The notes: a model not told the origin generated them from the letters alone. Shown: positions 16,821 to 24,309, counted from the first letter of the stretch. The stretch: DNA of 32,366 nucleotides from an uncultured Dialister sp. (GCF_900765565.1 NZ_CAAFRZ010000141.1:1-32366), one strand, 5' to 3'. Translations and numbers: made by a program.

Positions 16821-18201
16821 TCTTTTCTAAAGCCCCTCTCAGAATTTCAGGAATCTTTTCCATGTGCATGTAATGGGAGCCCTTTACGAGGACCACATCC
16901 CCGGAAGACGCCAGTTTCAGGAGGTGCGCCGCCGCTTCTTCGCAGGTATCGCAGGTGATGACTTCTTTCATACCTCCCTGTTCCGCCCCTTTGGCCAGGA
17001 ACCGGCACAGGGGTCCTACGGTAATGAGACCGTCAAATCCGATATCCGCCGCCTTTTTACCGGTATCGTAATGCAGTTTTTCCTCAAATTTCCCCAGCTC
17101 GCCCATGTCTCCCAGCACCAGGAAATACCGCTTTCCCGGTACCTGTTTTGCCGAGCGGAAAGCCATTTCCATGGACAGGGGATTGGCATTATAGGAATCA
17201 TCGATCACCGTGAGACCACCGATTTCTACGATGCTCTGCCGCTGGGTGGCCGGGCGGAATTCAGAAAGGGCCGTGCGGATCTTGCCGGTATCCACGCCGA
17301 GGACCCGGGCCGCCGCCGTAGCTGCCAGGGCATCGTATACATTATGGACTCCCAGGAGGTGAAGCTTCACCTTGAAGGCTTCATCAAAACAGGTACAGGT
17401 GTAGCGGGTAACTTCCGCTTCATATTTCACATCTCTCCCCCGCACCGTGTACCGGCCTTCGAGGCCATACCGGATGACCCGTCCCGAGAAGCCTTCTCCC
17501 ATGGCGCTTACCCTTGGATCGTCGCCATTCAGGATGGCTGTACCGTCAGCAGGAAGGGCATCGATAAGCTCTTTCTTCGCTTTGGCGATATTATCCTGGC
17601 TTCCCAGGATGCCGATATGGGACGTTCCCACATTGGTCACCACTCCCATGGTGGGGCTGGCAATGCGGCAGAGTTCCGCAATCTGGCCGAATCCCCGCAT
17701 CCCCATTTCCACCACGCAGACCTCCGTTTTTTCCGTCATGGAAAGGAGGGTCATGGACAGGCCGATTTCATTGTTGAAATTCTTCTGTGTCGCGCAAACG
17801 TTGAACCGGGTGGACAGAAGGGCCGTAATCATATCCTTTGTCGTCGTTTTCCCATTGGAACCGGTGACGCCAATCACCGGCACATGGAACCGCATCCGGT
17901 GGAAATGGGCCAGGTCCTCCAGGGCCTGCTTCGTATCTTTTACGAGAAATACGGATACTGAAGGATCCAGGTCTTTCCCATAGGATTCATCGGAAATGAC
18001 CACCGCCGCCGCTCCGGAAAGGATGGCCCGTTTCAGGAACTCATGGCCGTTGAAATTTTCACCGATGAGAGCGATGAAAAGTTCTCCTTCCCCAATGGTT
18101 CTGGTATCCGTGCTGACGCCTGTCACAAAGTTGGAATTTCCTTTTGCCAGAATGCGGCCTCCCGTGGCCTTTACGATTTCATCCAGTGTAAATGAAGCCA
18201 T
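16810..18201 (-). CDS. murF: UDP-MurNAc-tripeptide--D-Ala-D-Ala ligase
   Basis: MurF adds D-Ala-D-Ala (made by Ddl) to UDP-MurNAc-tripeptide, completing the pentapeptide. The 463-residue protein begins with the MurF/MurE-type N-terminal domain (GVSTDTRTIGEGELFIALIGENFNGHEF). The P-loop is GVTGSNGKTTTKD (about 111-123), followed by NEIGLS, VEMGMRG, NVGTSHIG and IDDSYNANPLSM. The last is typical of MurF. AAGGAGATTT lies before the ATG. It starts 1 nt after the murE stop and overlaps mraY at its end, so murE-murF-mraY is one transcription unit. Confidence 0.97.
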   Translation of the reverse strand: MASFTLDEIVKATGGRILAKGNSNFVTGVSTDTRTIGEGELFIALIGENFNGHEFLKRAILSGAAAVVISDESYGKDLDPSVSVFLVKDTKQALEDLAHFHRMRFHVPVIGVTGSNGKTTTKDMITALLSTRFNVCATQKNFNNEIGLSMTLLSMTEKTEVCVVEMGMRGFGQIAELCRIASPTMGVVTNVGTSHIGILGSQDNIAKAKKELIDALPADGTAILNGDDPRVSAMGEGFSGRVIRYGLEGRYTVRGRDVKYEAEVTRYTCTCFDEAFKVKLHLLGVHNVYDALAATAAARVLGVDTGKIRTALSEFRPATQRQSIVEIGGLTVIDDSYNANPLSMEMAFRSAKQVPGKRYFLVLGDMGELGKFEEKLHYDTGKKAADIGFDGLITVGPLCRFLAKGAEQGGMKEVITCDTCEEAAAHLLKLASSGDVVLVKGSHYMHMEKIPEILRGALEKNGK

Positions 18202-18202
18202 G

Positions 18203-19708
18203 TCAAATCTCCTTCAAAGCTTTTCTAGCTTCTTCCCTGTCGTCAAAGTGAATGGTCCTGTCTTTCAGGATCTGGTAATCCTCGTGGCCCTTGCCGGCAA
18301 TGAGGACAATATCCCCCGGCTTTGCCAGGGCAATGGCCCGGCGGATAGCGCTCCGGCGGTCCACGATGACTTCGTATTCGAGAGAAGGTTTTTCTTTCTT
18401 GATTTCTTCTACTCCCGCCGCCACTTCTTTCACGATTTCATTCGGGTCCTCAGTGCGGGGGTTATCGCTGGTTACCAGGGCAATGTCTGCGTTCCGGGCA
18501 GCAATGCGTCCCATGATGGGCCGCTTCAGTTTATCCCGGTCGCCGCCGCAGCCAAATACTACAATAATGCGGCCCTTCGTGATTTCCTCTGCCGTGGTGA
18601 GAATCTTTTCCAGTCCGTCCGGGGTATGGGCATAGTCCACCACCACCGTGAAGGGCTGTCCTTCATCAATGAGTTCGAAACGGCCGGGAACGCTGTGGAA
18701 GTCTTTCATAGCTGCCACAATGTCCTCCATGGCCACCCCTTCCGACAGGGCCGCCCCTACGGCACCCAGGGTGTTGTACACATTGAACCGGCCGGCCAGT
18801 TTCGTTTCAAAGTCATAGTCCTTCCCCTGATAAGCCACCTTGAAGGCAGAAGACTTGCCGGTGAAATGGATATCGTGGGCACAAAGGTCCGCTTCCGGGT
18901 GTTCCATGCTGTAGGTATGGAGAGCGCAGATGCTGCGGTCTTCTACCCCCTCTTCCATGACGTGGGCATAGGGGTCGTCCATGTTGACCCAGGCGGATTT
19001 GCCCTTTTTTGTCTGCCCTTTGGAAGAAACCATGTGGAACAGGATGGCCTTGGCATGGGCATAGTTGTCCATGGTCTTATGGAAATCCAGATGGTCTTCC
19101 GTGAGGTTCGTGAAAACAGCATCGTCGAATTCGCAGCCCGCTACCCGGCCGAGAACCAGGGAATGGGAGGAAACTTCCATGCATACGTACTGCACCTTTT
19201 CCTCCGCCATCTGGGCCAGGATCCGGTCCAGGTCGATCACATCGGGCGTCGTATTATGGGTGGGCAGCTCCTTATCCCCGATGAGGGCATGGATGGTACC
19301 GATGACGCCGGTCTTGTATCCCACGTGATGGAGAATATGGGCGGCAATATGGGTGGTGGTAGTCTTGCCGTTGGTGCCGGTCAAAGCAATCATCCGCATC
19401 TTGCGGGTGGGGTAATCAAAGAAAAAGGGTACCATATCTTCCATGGCTTTCCGGGTGTCCTTCACATACACCACAGCCACAGAAGCTGGTACACTGATTT
19501 CTTTGGAAGCCACAATAGCAGCTGCTCCTTTTTCTACGGCAGCCTTTACAAAATCATGGCCATCCACATGGGCACCGGAAAGGCAGATAAAGAGACTCCC
19601 CTTCTCCACTTTCCGGGAATCCGCTGTCACATCAAGGATTTCGACATCTGCGGGCCCTGTCACTTTTTCTACGGCCGTCATACGAGTAAGGTCCGATAAT
19701 TTTTTCAA
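18203..19708 (-). CDS. murE: UDP-MurNAc-L-Ala-D-Glu--meso-diaminopimelate ligase
   Basis: MurE adds the third stem-peptide residue. The protein (501 residues from my start) has the N-terminal DSRKVEKGSLFICLSGAHVDGHDF, the P-loop LTGTNGKTTTTH (about 109-120) and EVSSHSLVLGRV. The C-terminal motif SDNPRTEDP carries the DNPR signature that selects meso-diaminopimelate rather than lysine, so the wall should be DAP-type, as expected for Negativicutes. I prefer a TTG start at 19708, because GAGGTG lies 6 nt upstream and the protein then begins with Lys-Lys-Leu-Ser-Asp-Leu like its relatives. A GTG at 19717 (504 residues) is the alternative but overlaps that ribosome-binding site. A plausible promoter is at 19817-19845. 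Confidence 0.94.
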   Translation of the reverse strand: MKKLSDLTRMTAVEKVTGPADVEILDVTADSRKVEKGSLFICLSGAHVDGHDFVKAAVEKGAAAIVASKEISVPASVAVVYVKDTRKAMEDMVPFFFDYPTRKMRMIALTGTNGKTTTTHIAAHILHHVGYKTGVIGTIHALIGDKELPTHNTTPDVIDLDRILAQMAEEKVQYVCMEVSSHSLVLGRVAGCEFDDAVFTNLTEDHLDFHKTMDNYAHAKAILFHMVSSKGQTKKGKSAWVNMDDPYAHVMEEGVEDRSICALHTYSMEHPEADLCAHDIHFTGKSSAFKVAYQGKDYDFETKLAGRFNVYNTLGAVGAALSEGVAMEDIVAAMKDFHSVPGRFELIDEGQPFTVVVDYAHTPDGLEKILTTAEEITKGRIIVVFGCGGDRDKLKRPIMGRIAARNADIALVTSDNPRTEDPNEIVKEVAAGVEEIKKEKPSLEYEVIVDRRSAIRRAIALAKPGDIVLIAGKGHEDYQILKDRTIHFDDREEARKALKEI

Positions 19709-19816
19709 AATAATCACCTCTGCATAATTTCTATATTCATTAAGCGCGGTTTCTCATGAAATACAGGAAATGAAAGCCGCGATGAGTCAGCGCTTACACA
19801 TAAAGCGTCATTATTT

Positions 19817-19845
19817 ATGATAGCGTAAATCCTTTATAAGTACAA
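19817..19845 (-). promoter_or_regulatory. Candidate promoter of murE-murF-mraY
   Basis: Minus strand: TTGTAC (19845-19840), a 17-bp spacer, and TATCAT (19822-19817). It is placed between the F3 repeat and murE. The -10 is good, the -35 weak. The leader of about 95 nt can fold into two small hairpins. Confidence 0.45.
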
Positions 19846-19847
19846 TA

Positions 19848-19877
19848 GCGGCCCTGAAAAAAGGCCGCTTTTTCTTT
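19848..19877 (+). terminator. Terminator-like hairpin oriented on the plus strand
   Basis: GCGGCC - CTGAAAAAA - GGCCGC followed by TTTTTCTTT on the plus strand. On the minus strand the hairpin is followed only by TATTGT. It lies just upstream of the murE promoter candidate and opposes the direction of all genes here. Confidence 0.6.
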
Positions 19878-19918
19878 AGCAGATGTTTTATTGTTGGTTG
19901 AGGTATAGCTCATGGGTA

Positions 19919-20127
19919 TGGATGGGGCTAAAGGTGGTGAGTGAACATCGCTTCGCTTGTTCACCGGGTGGTGGCTTTACCTGGGGCTGCCGCCCCGGTA
20001 AAGCGGGGGCATAAGGTGGATTCGCTGCCAAAGGCGGCTCCCCTACCTTACGCCCCCGGCGCGAAGCGCCTACAATCCGGTCAAGCCAGCGAAGCGGCGC
20101 CAGGCCCACCACCTTCAGCCCCATTCC
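19919..20127. repeat. F3 palindromic repeat, copy 2
   Basis: It matches copy 1 along its length: GATGGGGCTAAAGGTGGTG, GTGAAC...GTTCACC, GGGGGCATAAGGTG, AGCCAGCG-AAG-CGGC and CCACCACCTTCAGCCCCAT. It has an extra 13-bp hairpin (GCTTTACC-GGGGC / GCCCC-GGTAAAGC). It starts about 20 nt after the ftsL stop, in the gap before murE where ftsI is usually found. Confidence 0.75.
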
Positions 20128-20149
20128 CTCCATTGGGCAAACGCTCAAT

Positions 20150-20536
20150 CTACCGCTTAGCCACAACCGCCGCTTCGCTGCTGCCATAGATATTCCTTAC
20201 GGGAAGCCGCATGCCCAGTTTCTTTTCCGCCAGCTGCTGGATCCGTACGGGGGCATCGAGCCTTGCCACTTCCAGTTTCAGCACGGAATTTTCTTTTTCC
20301 AGTGTCATTACTTCCGAGCGGACCTGCTGCATGTTGTATTCGGCCTGTACATTGATGCTGTTCAGGAGGGTGCTCACGAGGAATGGCATGAGAATCAGGG
20401 CGATTCCCAAAATGACATCATGAAAGAGGCTCTGCCCCTCAGCCCGCTGCCGGCTTTCTTCCCTTTCCCGCGGGATAGCAATCGTCCCCGGCATGGAGGA
20501 CATGTAATTCATCATCTGTACATTTTGAGAAACCAT
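20150..20536 (-). CDS. ftsL: FtsL/DivIC-like septum formation protein
   Basis: A 128-residue single-pass membrane protein of the FtsL/FtsB type. There is a cytoplasmic N-terminus of about 40 residues and one transmembrane helix at about 41-58 (VILGIALILMPFLVSTLL). An extracytoplasmic coiled coil runs over about 64-95, followed by a short segment with APVRIQQLAEKKLGMRLP, a pattern typical of FtsL. FtsL joins FtsQ and FtsB at the septum and helps activate FtsW-FtsI. Position right after rsmH is the standard ftsL slot, which supports the call more than sequence alone. GGGGAG lies 9 nt before the ATG. The next gene in the usual order, ftsI, is absent; an F3 repeat follows instead. Confidence 0.82.
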   Translation of the reverse strand: MVSQNVQMMNYMSSMPGTIAIPREREESRQRAEGQSLFHDVILGIALILMPFLVSTLLNSINVQAEYNMQQVRSEVMTLEKENSVLKLEVARLDAPVRIQQLAEKKLGMRLPVRNIYGSSEAAVVAKR

Positions 20537-20589
20537 AATCCATCTCTCCCCAATACAACAATCGGCAAAATCCCATTTTTATAAAAGCT

Positions 20590-21522
20590 TTATACCCTCT
20601 CCACCACACGGAGCACTGCACTCCGGGCTCTCGGGTTTTCTTCGATTTCTTTGTCCGACGGCTTGATGGGCTTTCCGCAGCTCTTCACCGTCCGATGGTG
20701 GTGGCACACGCACACCGGCAGGTCCGGCGGGCATATGCAGTCCCGTTCCATTTCCCGGAAGGTTCTTTTGATGATCCGGTCTTCCAGGGACTGGAAGGTA
20801 ATCACTCCCAGCCGGCCACCGACGTTCAGGTGGTTTACGCAGGACTCCATGGTGTCCTTCAGGATACCCAGTTCATTATTTACTTCGATCCGGATGGCCT
20901 GGAACGTCCTCTTGGCAGGGTGCGGTCCGTTTCTCCGGGCGTGGGCCGGAATGGCGGCCTTGATCACGTTCACCAGGTCCTCCGTCGTCTCAATGGGCTT
21001 CTTCTCCCGGAATTCCACGATGAATTTTGCAATCCGCTTCGCCCACCGCTCTTCGCCGTACTCTTTGATAATCCTCGCCAGATCCTCTTCTTCGTAGGTA
21101 TTCACGATTTCATAGGCAGTGAGAGGATTCCGCCGGTCCATCCGCATGTCCAGCTTCCCGTTATTCATATAGGAAAATCCCCGCTCCCCGTCATCCAGCT
21201 GGTGGGAGGAAACGCCCAGGTCGAAAATGAAGCCATCCACTTTGTCCAGGCCAAGGGAAGCGAGGATACTATCCATATGGGAGAAATTATCCCGCACAAA
21301 CAGGTGACGGCACTTCGTATCCTTCAGCCTCTCCCCTGCCGCATCGATGGCCTCCTGGTCCTGGTCGATGCCGATGAGAAGGCCGTCGTCTGCCAGCCGC
21401 TGGGACAGGGCAAAGGAATGGCCGCCGCCGCCCAGGGTGCAGTCCACGTAAATGCCATGAGGGTCCGTGAGCACGGAATCGATCATTTCATTCAGAAGAA
21501 CCGTGGTGTGATGGAATTCCAT
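20590..21522 (-). CDS. rsmH: 16S rRNA (cytosine(1402)-N(4))-methyltransferase
   Basis: RsmH (MraW) methylates N4 of C1402 in the 16S rRNA decoding region using S-adenosylmethionine. The 310-residue protein starts MEFHHTTVLLNEMIDSVL and has the SAM loop DCTLGGGGHSFALS (27-40), then GFIFDLGVSSHQLDDGERGFSY, NGPHPAKRTFQAIRIEVN and the C-terminal ITFQSLEDRIIKRTFRE. All are characteristic of the family. I use the ATG at 21522, with AAGGAGG 5-6 nt upstream, 10 nt after the mraZ stop; an earlier in-frame start at 21543 would overlap mraZ and destroy that spacing. It is second in the mraZ-rsmH-ftsL transcript. Confidence 0.97.
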   Translation of the reverse strand: MEFHHTTVLLNEMIDSVLTDPHGIYVDCTLGGGGHSFALSQRLADDGLLIGIDQDQEAIDAAGERLKDTKCRHLFVRDNFSHMDSILASLGLDKVDGFIFDLGVSSHQLDDGERGFSYMNNGKLDMRMDRRNPLTAYEIVNTYEEEDLARIIKEYGEERWAKRIAKFIVEFREKKPIETTEDLVNVIKAAIPAHARRNGPHPAKRTFQAIRIEVNNELGILKDTMESCVNHLNVGGRLGVITFQSLEDRIIKRTFREMERDCICPPDLPVCVCHHHRTVKSCGKPIKPSDKEIEENPRARSAVLRVVERV

Positions 21523-21532
21523 GAAACCCTCC

Positions 21533-21970
21533 TTATAAGTCAAAATTCAGCGGCAGATCCAGGGAATCCGCAATATCTGCCATGGACTCGTCCCCATTTT
21601 CATCGGCATCCAGGAGTGCCGGATCCCAGATTTCAATGATAGGGCCCGTACCAACGATGACCGCATCCTTCTTCAGCTGGGCAAAGGTCCGAAGATGCTG
21701 GGGAATGAGGATTCTCCCCTGCTTGTCGCATTCCATTTCCGTCCCCCGTCCGATGAGGTGACGCATGATTTTTCTTACTTTGTGGTTCGTAAAAGGCAGC
21801 TTCTGGAGCCTCGCAATGAGGGCATCCCACTTTTCCTTCGGATAGATGCAGAGGCACGTATCGAGGCCCGGGGCCAGCACAAAACTCGCCCCCAGCTCTT
21901 CCCGGAACTTGGCAGGAAGGATCATACGACCTTTGGCATCGATCGTATGCGAATATTCATTCATGAACAT
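21533..21970 (-). CDS. mraZ: Transcriptional regulator MraZ
   Basis: MraZ is the DNA-binding regulator that heads the dcw cluster and, in E. coli, represses its own promoter by binding TGGGN direct repeats with 5-nt spacers. The 145-residue protein holds two SpoVT/AbrB-like swapped-hairpin halves, each with the DxxGR signature: DAKGRMILPAKFRE (11-24) and DKQGRILIPQHLR (82-94). I use the ATG at 21970 (MFMNEYSHTIDAKGR), matching the usual MFM start; a second ATG at 21964 is also possible. An in-frame extension to 22000 would run through the predicted operator. GGAGG lies upstream. Phased GTGG decamers over its own promoter suggest autoregulation here too. Confidence 0.96.
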   Translation of the reverse strand: MFMNEYSHTIDAKGRMILPAKFREELGASFVLAPGLDTCLCIYPKEKWDALIARLQKLPFTNHKVRKIMRHLIGRGTEMECDKQGRILIPQHLRTFAQLKKDAVIVGTGPIIEIWDPALLDADENGDESMADIADSLDLPLNFDL

Positions 21971-21980
21971 AATCCTTCCA

Positions 21981-22020
21981 CCTCCTCCACATTTATCCAC
22001 ATTCTACCACATTCCCCCAC
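21981..22020 (-). promoter_or_regulatory. Predicted MraZ operator
   Basis: Four in-register 10-bp units on the minus strand: GTGGGGGAAT, GTGGTAGAAT, GTGGATAAAT, GTGGAGGAGG. They form TGGNN boxes separated by 5 nt, the spacing reported for E. coli MraZ (TGGGN repeats). They cover the mraZ -10 and start region, as expected for autorepression. Confidence 0.65.
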
Positions 22021-22030
22021 TTTCCTACAA
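22001..22030 (-). promoter_or_regulatory. Promoter of mraZ-rsmH-ftsL
   Basis: Minus strand: TTGTAG (22030-22025), an 18-bp spacer, and TAGAAT (22006-22001), about 31 nt before the mraZ ATG. The phased GTGG decamers overlap the spacer and -10. Confidence 0.65.
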
Positions 22031-22169
22031 CGGAAAAGTCTGTTTGGTCTTTGGCTGAAATTAAAAGTCCCATCTTCGAAATATACGATAAATACTGGAG
22101 TTTCTCCTCTTTCTCCCCTGTGCTCCCTTTCCGGAAACAATAAAAAATCCTGTGGGAAAAGGTGGGAGA

Positions 22170-22197
22170 GAAAAATAAAAATCCCCACCTCGTGGGG
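22170..22197 (-). terminator. Intrinsic terminator upstream of mraZ
   Basis: Minus-strand stem CCCCAC - GAG - GTGGGG followed by ATTTTTATTTTT. It would insulate the mraZ promoter from readthrough across the repeat region. Confidence 0.7.
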
Positions 22198-22212
22198 AAA
22201 GGTGGGGGGATG

Positions 22213-22239
22213 AGGTCGAGATTGAGATCGAGGTCGAGG
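22213..22239. repeat. Degenerate hexamer run (AGRTCG type)
   Basis: Four and a half consecutive 6-bp units: AGGTCG, AGATTG, AGATCG, AGGTCG, AGG. The same unit recurs in several other gaps (23312, 29576, 32174). Confidence 0.65.
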
Positions 22240-22257
22240 AAATCAGTGTGAGGGTGA

Positions 22258-22316
22258 TAAGTGACTGAGGTGACCGAGGGGGCTGAGGGGATGATGGCGG
22301 TGCAGGAATATATAGC
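22258..22316. repeat. Partial F1 repeat (one arm only)
   Basis: Only an F1-like left arm is visible (GATAAGTGACTGAGGTGACC and GAGGGGGCTGAGGGGATG, then GGCGGTGC), without the matching right arm. It is probably a decayed or truncated copy within the long non-coding stretch upstream of mraZ. Confidence 0.5.
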
Positions 22317-22372
22317 GCCGTTTTATGATGGTAGTGAAAGCCCGTCTATATTCTTTGCCGCTATCCGTCCCC

Positions 22373-22602
22373 CGTCATCTTAAGCGGTAGTAAACATTGG
22401 AGTAGAAAAAATGATAAACATAGCATGTGGGGAAGAGTCGAGAAATCTATCCGGTAATTGTCGGTAACGGTCATGCACATCAGATCAGTCGTTGAAAAGC
22501 ATTGTATTCTCAAAAGCGAGAAAGATTTCTCGACTCCTCAAAGCTGTAGCGATTTTTATGGATACAGTCATAAGTGCTGCTTACCACCGCTCGAAATGAC
22601 GG
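22373..22602. repeat. F4 repeat, unit 1
   Basis: A 230-bp unit bounded by CGTCATCTTAAGCGGTAGTAA and the near reverse complement TTACCACCGCTCGAAATGACG. It contains an internal inverted pair GAGTCGAGAAATCT (22435-22448) and AGATTTCTCGACTC (22523-22536). No credible ORF lies inside. A second unit of the same length begins 290 bp further on. Confidence 0.8.
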
Positions 22603-22662
22603 GGAGTGGAATGTGTCATCTCTACAGAAAACGTACTCATCCCTCAGGCTCCGTTCTTTCCT

Positions 22663-22892
22663 CGTCATCTCGAGCGGTGGTAAACGGCGGAATGGGGAAA
22701 ATGATAAGAATAGTATGTGGGGAAGAGTCGAGAGATCTCCCTGGTAATAGTCGGTAACATTTCTGCATCTCTGGTGGGGCGTTGAAAGGCACTGCAATCC
22801 CAAATGCAAGAAAGATTTCTCGACTCCTCAAAGCTGTAGCGATTTTTATAGTTACAGTCATAAGTGCTGCTTACCACCGCTCGAAATGACGG
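22663..22892. repeat. F4 repeat, unit 2
   Basis: A direct, imperfect copy of unit 1, also 230 bp, with the same terminal inverted repeats (CGTCATCTCGAGCGGTGGTAA / TTACCACCGCTCGAAATGACG). Its internal pair is GAGTCGAGAGATCT / AGATTTCTCGACTC (22725-22738 and 22813-22826). The right thirds of the two units are nearly identical. Confidence 0.8.
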
Positions 22893-22963
22893 GGAGTGGA
22901 ATGTGGGAATAGTCCAACACCGGTATTTCATTATCTTTGTGATTACAGACGACAAAAGCGTGC

Positions 22964-23149
22964 CCCCTTGGAGAAGGGCGGGGGATGGATCCGCCTCGCA
23001 GAGGCGGGTTCAGCAAAGCAGATAAAGTACATATTTTCCCATTCCCCAATCAGCAGAGGAAATTCAGAGAAAGAGAGAAAGTCCAGGCGGCTATGCTGAC
23101 GATTTCACCAATCCATCCTGCGCCTTTGGCGCGCCCCTTCTCCAAGGGG
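22964..23149. repeat. F5 inverted repeat
   Basis: The arms CCCCTTGGAGAAGGG (from 22964) and CCCTTCTCCAAGGGG (ending about 23149) are exact inverted repeats, and the homology continues inward as GATGGAT / ATCCATC. Internal stem-loops CCGCC-TCGCAGA-GGCGG and GCGCC-TTT-GGCGC are present. With F4, the hexamer run and the partial F1 it makes up the 1.4-kb non-coding stretch between gluQ and mraZ. Confidence 0.7.
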
Positions 23150-23244
23150 CTGCATTCTGAGGTTTCCTTACATGGCGGTAACTACGTTCTCGGTGTTTCT
23201 GCCGCAATCCGCTGATGAGCGGTAAGCCCTTCCGCCACCCACGC

Positions 23245-23285
23245 AAAAAAGCCGGATATGGATAATCCATATCCGACGTTCTTTT
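23245..23285 (-). terminator. Bidirectional terminator after gluQ
   Basis: A near-perfect palindrome CGGATATGGAT / ATCCATATCCG with TTTTTT on the minus-strand exit and TTCTTTTT on the plus-strand exit. It lies about 95 nt after the gluQ stop and closes the lysC-peptidase-gluQ transcript. Confidence 0.88.
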
Positions 23286-23311
23286 TGTGGTACCGGGCCG
23301 CAGGCCCTGAA

Positions 23312-23340
23312 GACCTAGACCTGGATCTAGACCTGGAACT
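23312..23340. repeat. Degenerate hexamer run
   Basis: Units GACCTA, GACCTG, GATCTA, GACCTG, GAACT on the plus strand, equal to an AGRTCN run on the minus strand. It lies between the gluQ stop and its terminator. Confidence 0.6.
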
Positions 23341-23373
23341 TCAGCAAAGCCCCGGCCGCAGGCCGCTGCCCTC

Positions 23374-24309
23374 TCACAATACAGTAATATGCCTTTCTTT
23401 CAGCCCCGTCATTCTTTCAAAGGGGACGGTTTCCGCTTCCCTGAGGCTTACTGGGCCGATGTCTTTCAGTGCGCCCGCCCAGTGGAGGAGGAGGCCAATG
23501 AGGTCTTCCGGCCTGTATCCGTCCTCCCGGAGTTCTTTGATGGTAATGCCGTGCTGCCGTTTGGAGAGCCTTACCCCTTCCCCGTCTACGAGAAGAGGAA
23601 GGTGGCCGTAAACAGGCGCTTTATACCCTAAAGTTTCCATGAGGTACACCTGGTATGCCGTGGATGGCAGGAGGTCATTGCCCCGGAATACGTGGGTAAT
23701 GCCCATGGCGCCATCGTCGGCGGAGACCGCCAGCTGGTAGGCCACGAGGCCATCGGCCCGCCGGATGACGAAGTCGTCTTTTCCCGCGGACAAATGCCTG
23801 GTTTCCTCGCCGTAGAAGAGGTCGTGGAATGTGACGTCCCCTTCTTCCATCCGTACCCGGAGGCAGGGCTTTTTCGTCATGGATGCCCTTTCTTCTGCCG
23901 TCAGATTCCGGCAGTGGCCGTCGTAAATGGGCGTTTCTTCCCCCTCATGGGGAGCGGAGAGGATCTTATGGATCCGGCTCCGGCTGCAGTAGCAGGGATA
24001 GAGGGCCCCCTTCTTTTCCATGGAGGACAGGATGTCCCCATAGAAACCGTACCGCTCGCTCTGGATGAGGGAGCCGTAGGGATGCTCCTCCCCCGGCATT
24101 TCATCAAAGGTTAGTCCCATCCAGTCGAGGTCTTCCAGGATCCCTTCTTCGTATTCCTTCCGGCACCGGTCCCGGTCGATATCTTCCATCCGGAGCACCG
24201 TGGCGCCTCCCTGCTGCTTCGTCCACAGCCAGTTGAGGAAGGCGATCCACAGGTTCCCCAGGTGCATGCGGCCCGTGGGGCTCGGGGCGAACCGGGTTCT
24301 GACTTTCAT
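23374..24309 (-). CDS. gluQ: Glutamyl-Q tRNA(Asp) synthetase
   Basis: GluQ-RS is a glutamyl-tRNA synthetase paralogue without an anticodon-binding domain. It attaches glutamate to queuosine at the wobble position of tRNA(Asp). The 311-residue product has the class I HIGH-type motif APSPTGRMHLGN (8-19) and RMEDIDRDR. The zinc site is Cys106, Cys108, Tyr129 and Cys133 (CYC and YDGHC), the KMSKS-like loop is LSKRQHG, and the C-terminal anticodon-binding half of GltX is absent. Some members are annotated as truncated GltX; length and zinc ligands argue for GluQ. The start overlaps the peptidase stop by one base (TGATG). A strong bidirectional terminator follows at 23245-23285. Confidence 0.92.
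   Translation of the reverse strand: MKVRTRFAPSPTGRMHLGNLWIAFLNWLWTKQQGGATVLRMEDIDRDRCRKEYEEGILEDLDWMGLTFDEMPGEEHPYGSLIQSERYGFYGDILSSMEKKGALYPCYCSRSRIHKILSAPHEGEETPIYDGHCRNLTAEERASMTKKPCLRVRMEEGDVTFHDLFYGEETRHLSAGKDDFVIRRADGLVAYQLAVSADDGAMGITHVFRGNDLLPSTAYQVYLMETLGYKAPVYGHLPLLVDGEGVRLSKRQHGITIKELREDGYRPEDLIGLLLHWAGALKDIGPVSLREAETVPFERMTGLKERHITVL

Noticed and set aside
19888..20187. A 99-codon minus-strand frame between ftsL and murE
   Set aside because: It is made of F3 repeat plus out-of-frame ftsL 3' end, with no ribosome-binding site or domain.
22373..22892. Possible CRISPR array
   Set aside because: Only two long (230 bp) units with inverted structure; no short direct repeats with regular spacers and no cas genes.
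22510..22955. Two similar frames of 96-99 codons upstream of mraZ
   Set aside because: They follow the F4 direct repeat, and their similarity is explained by the duplicated DNA; no protein motif is visible.
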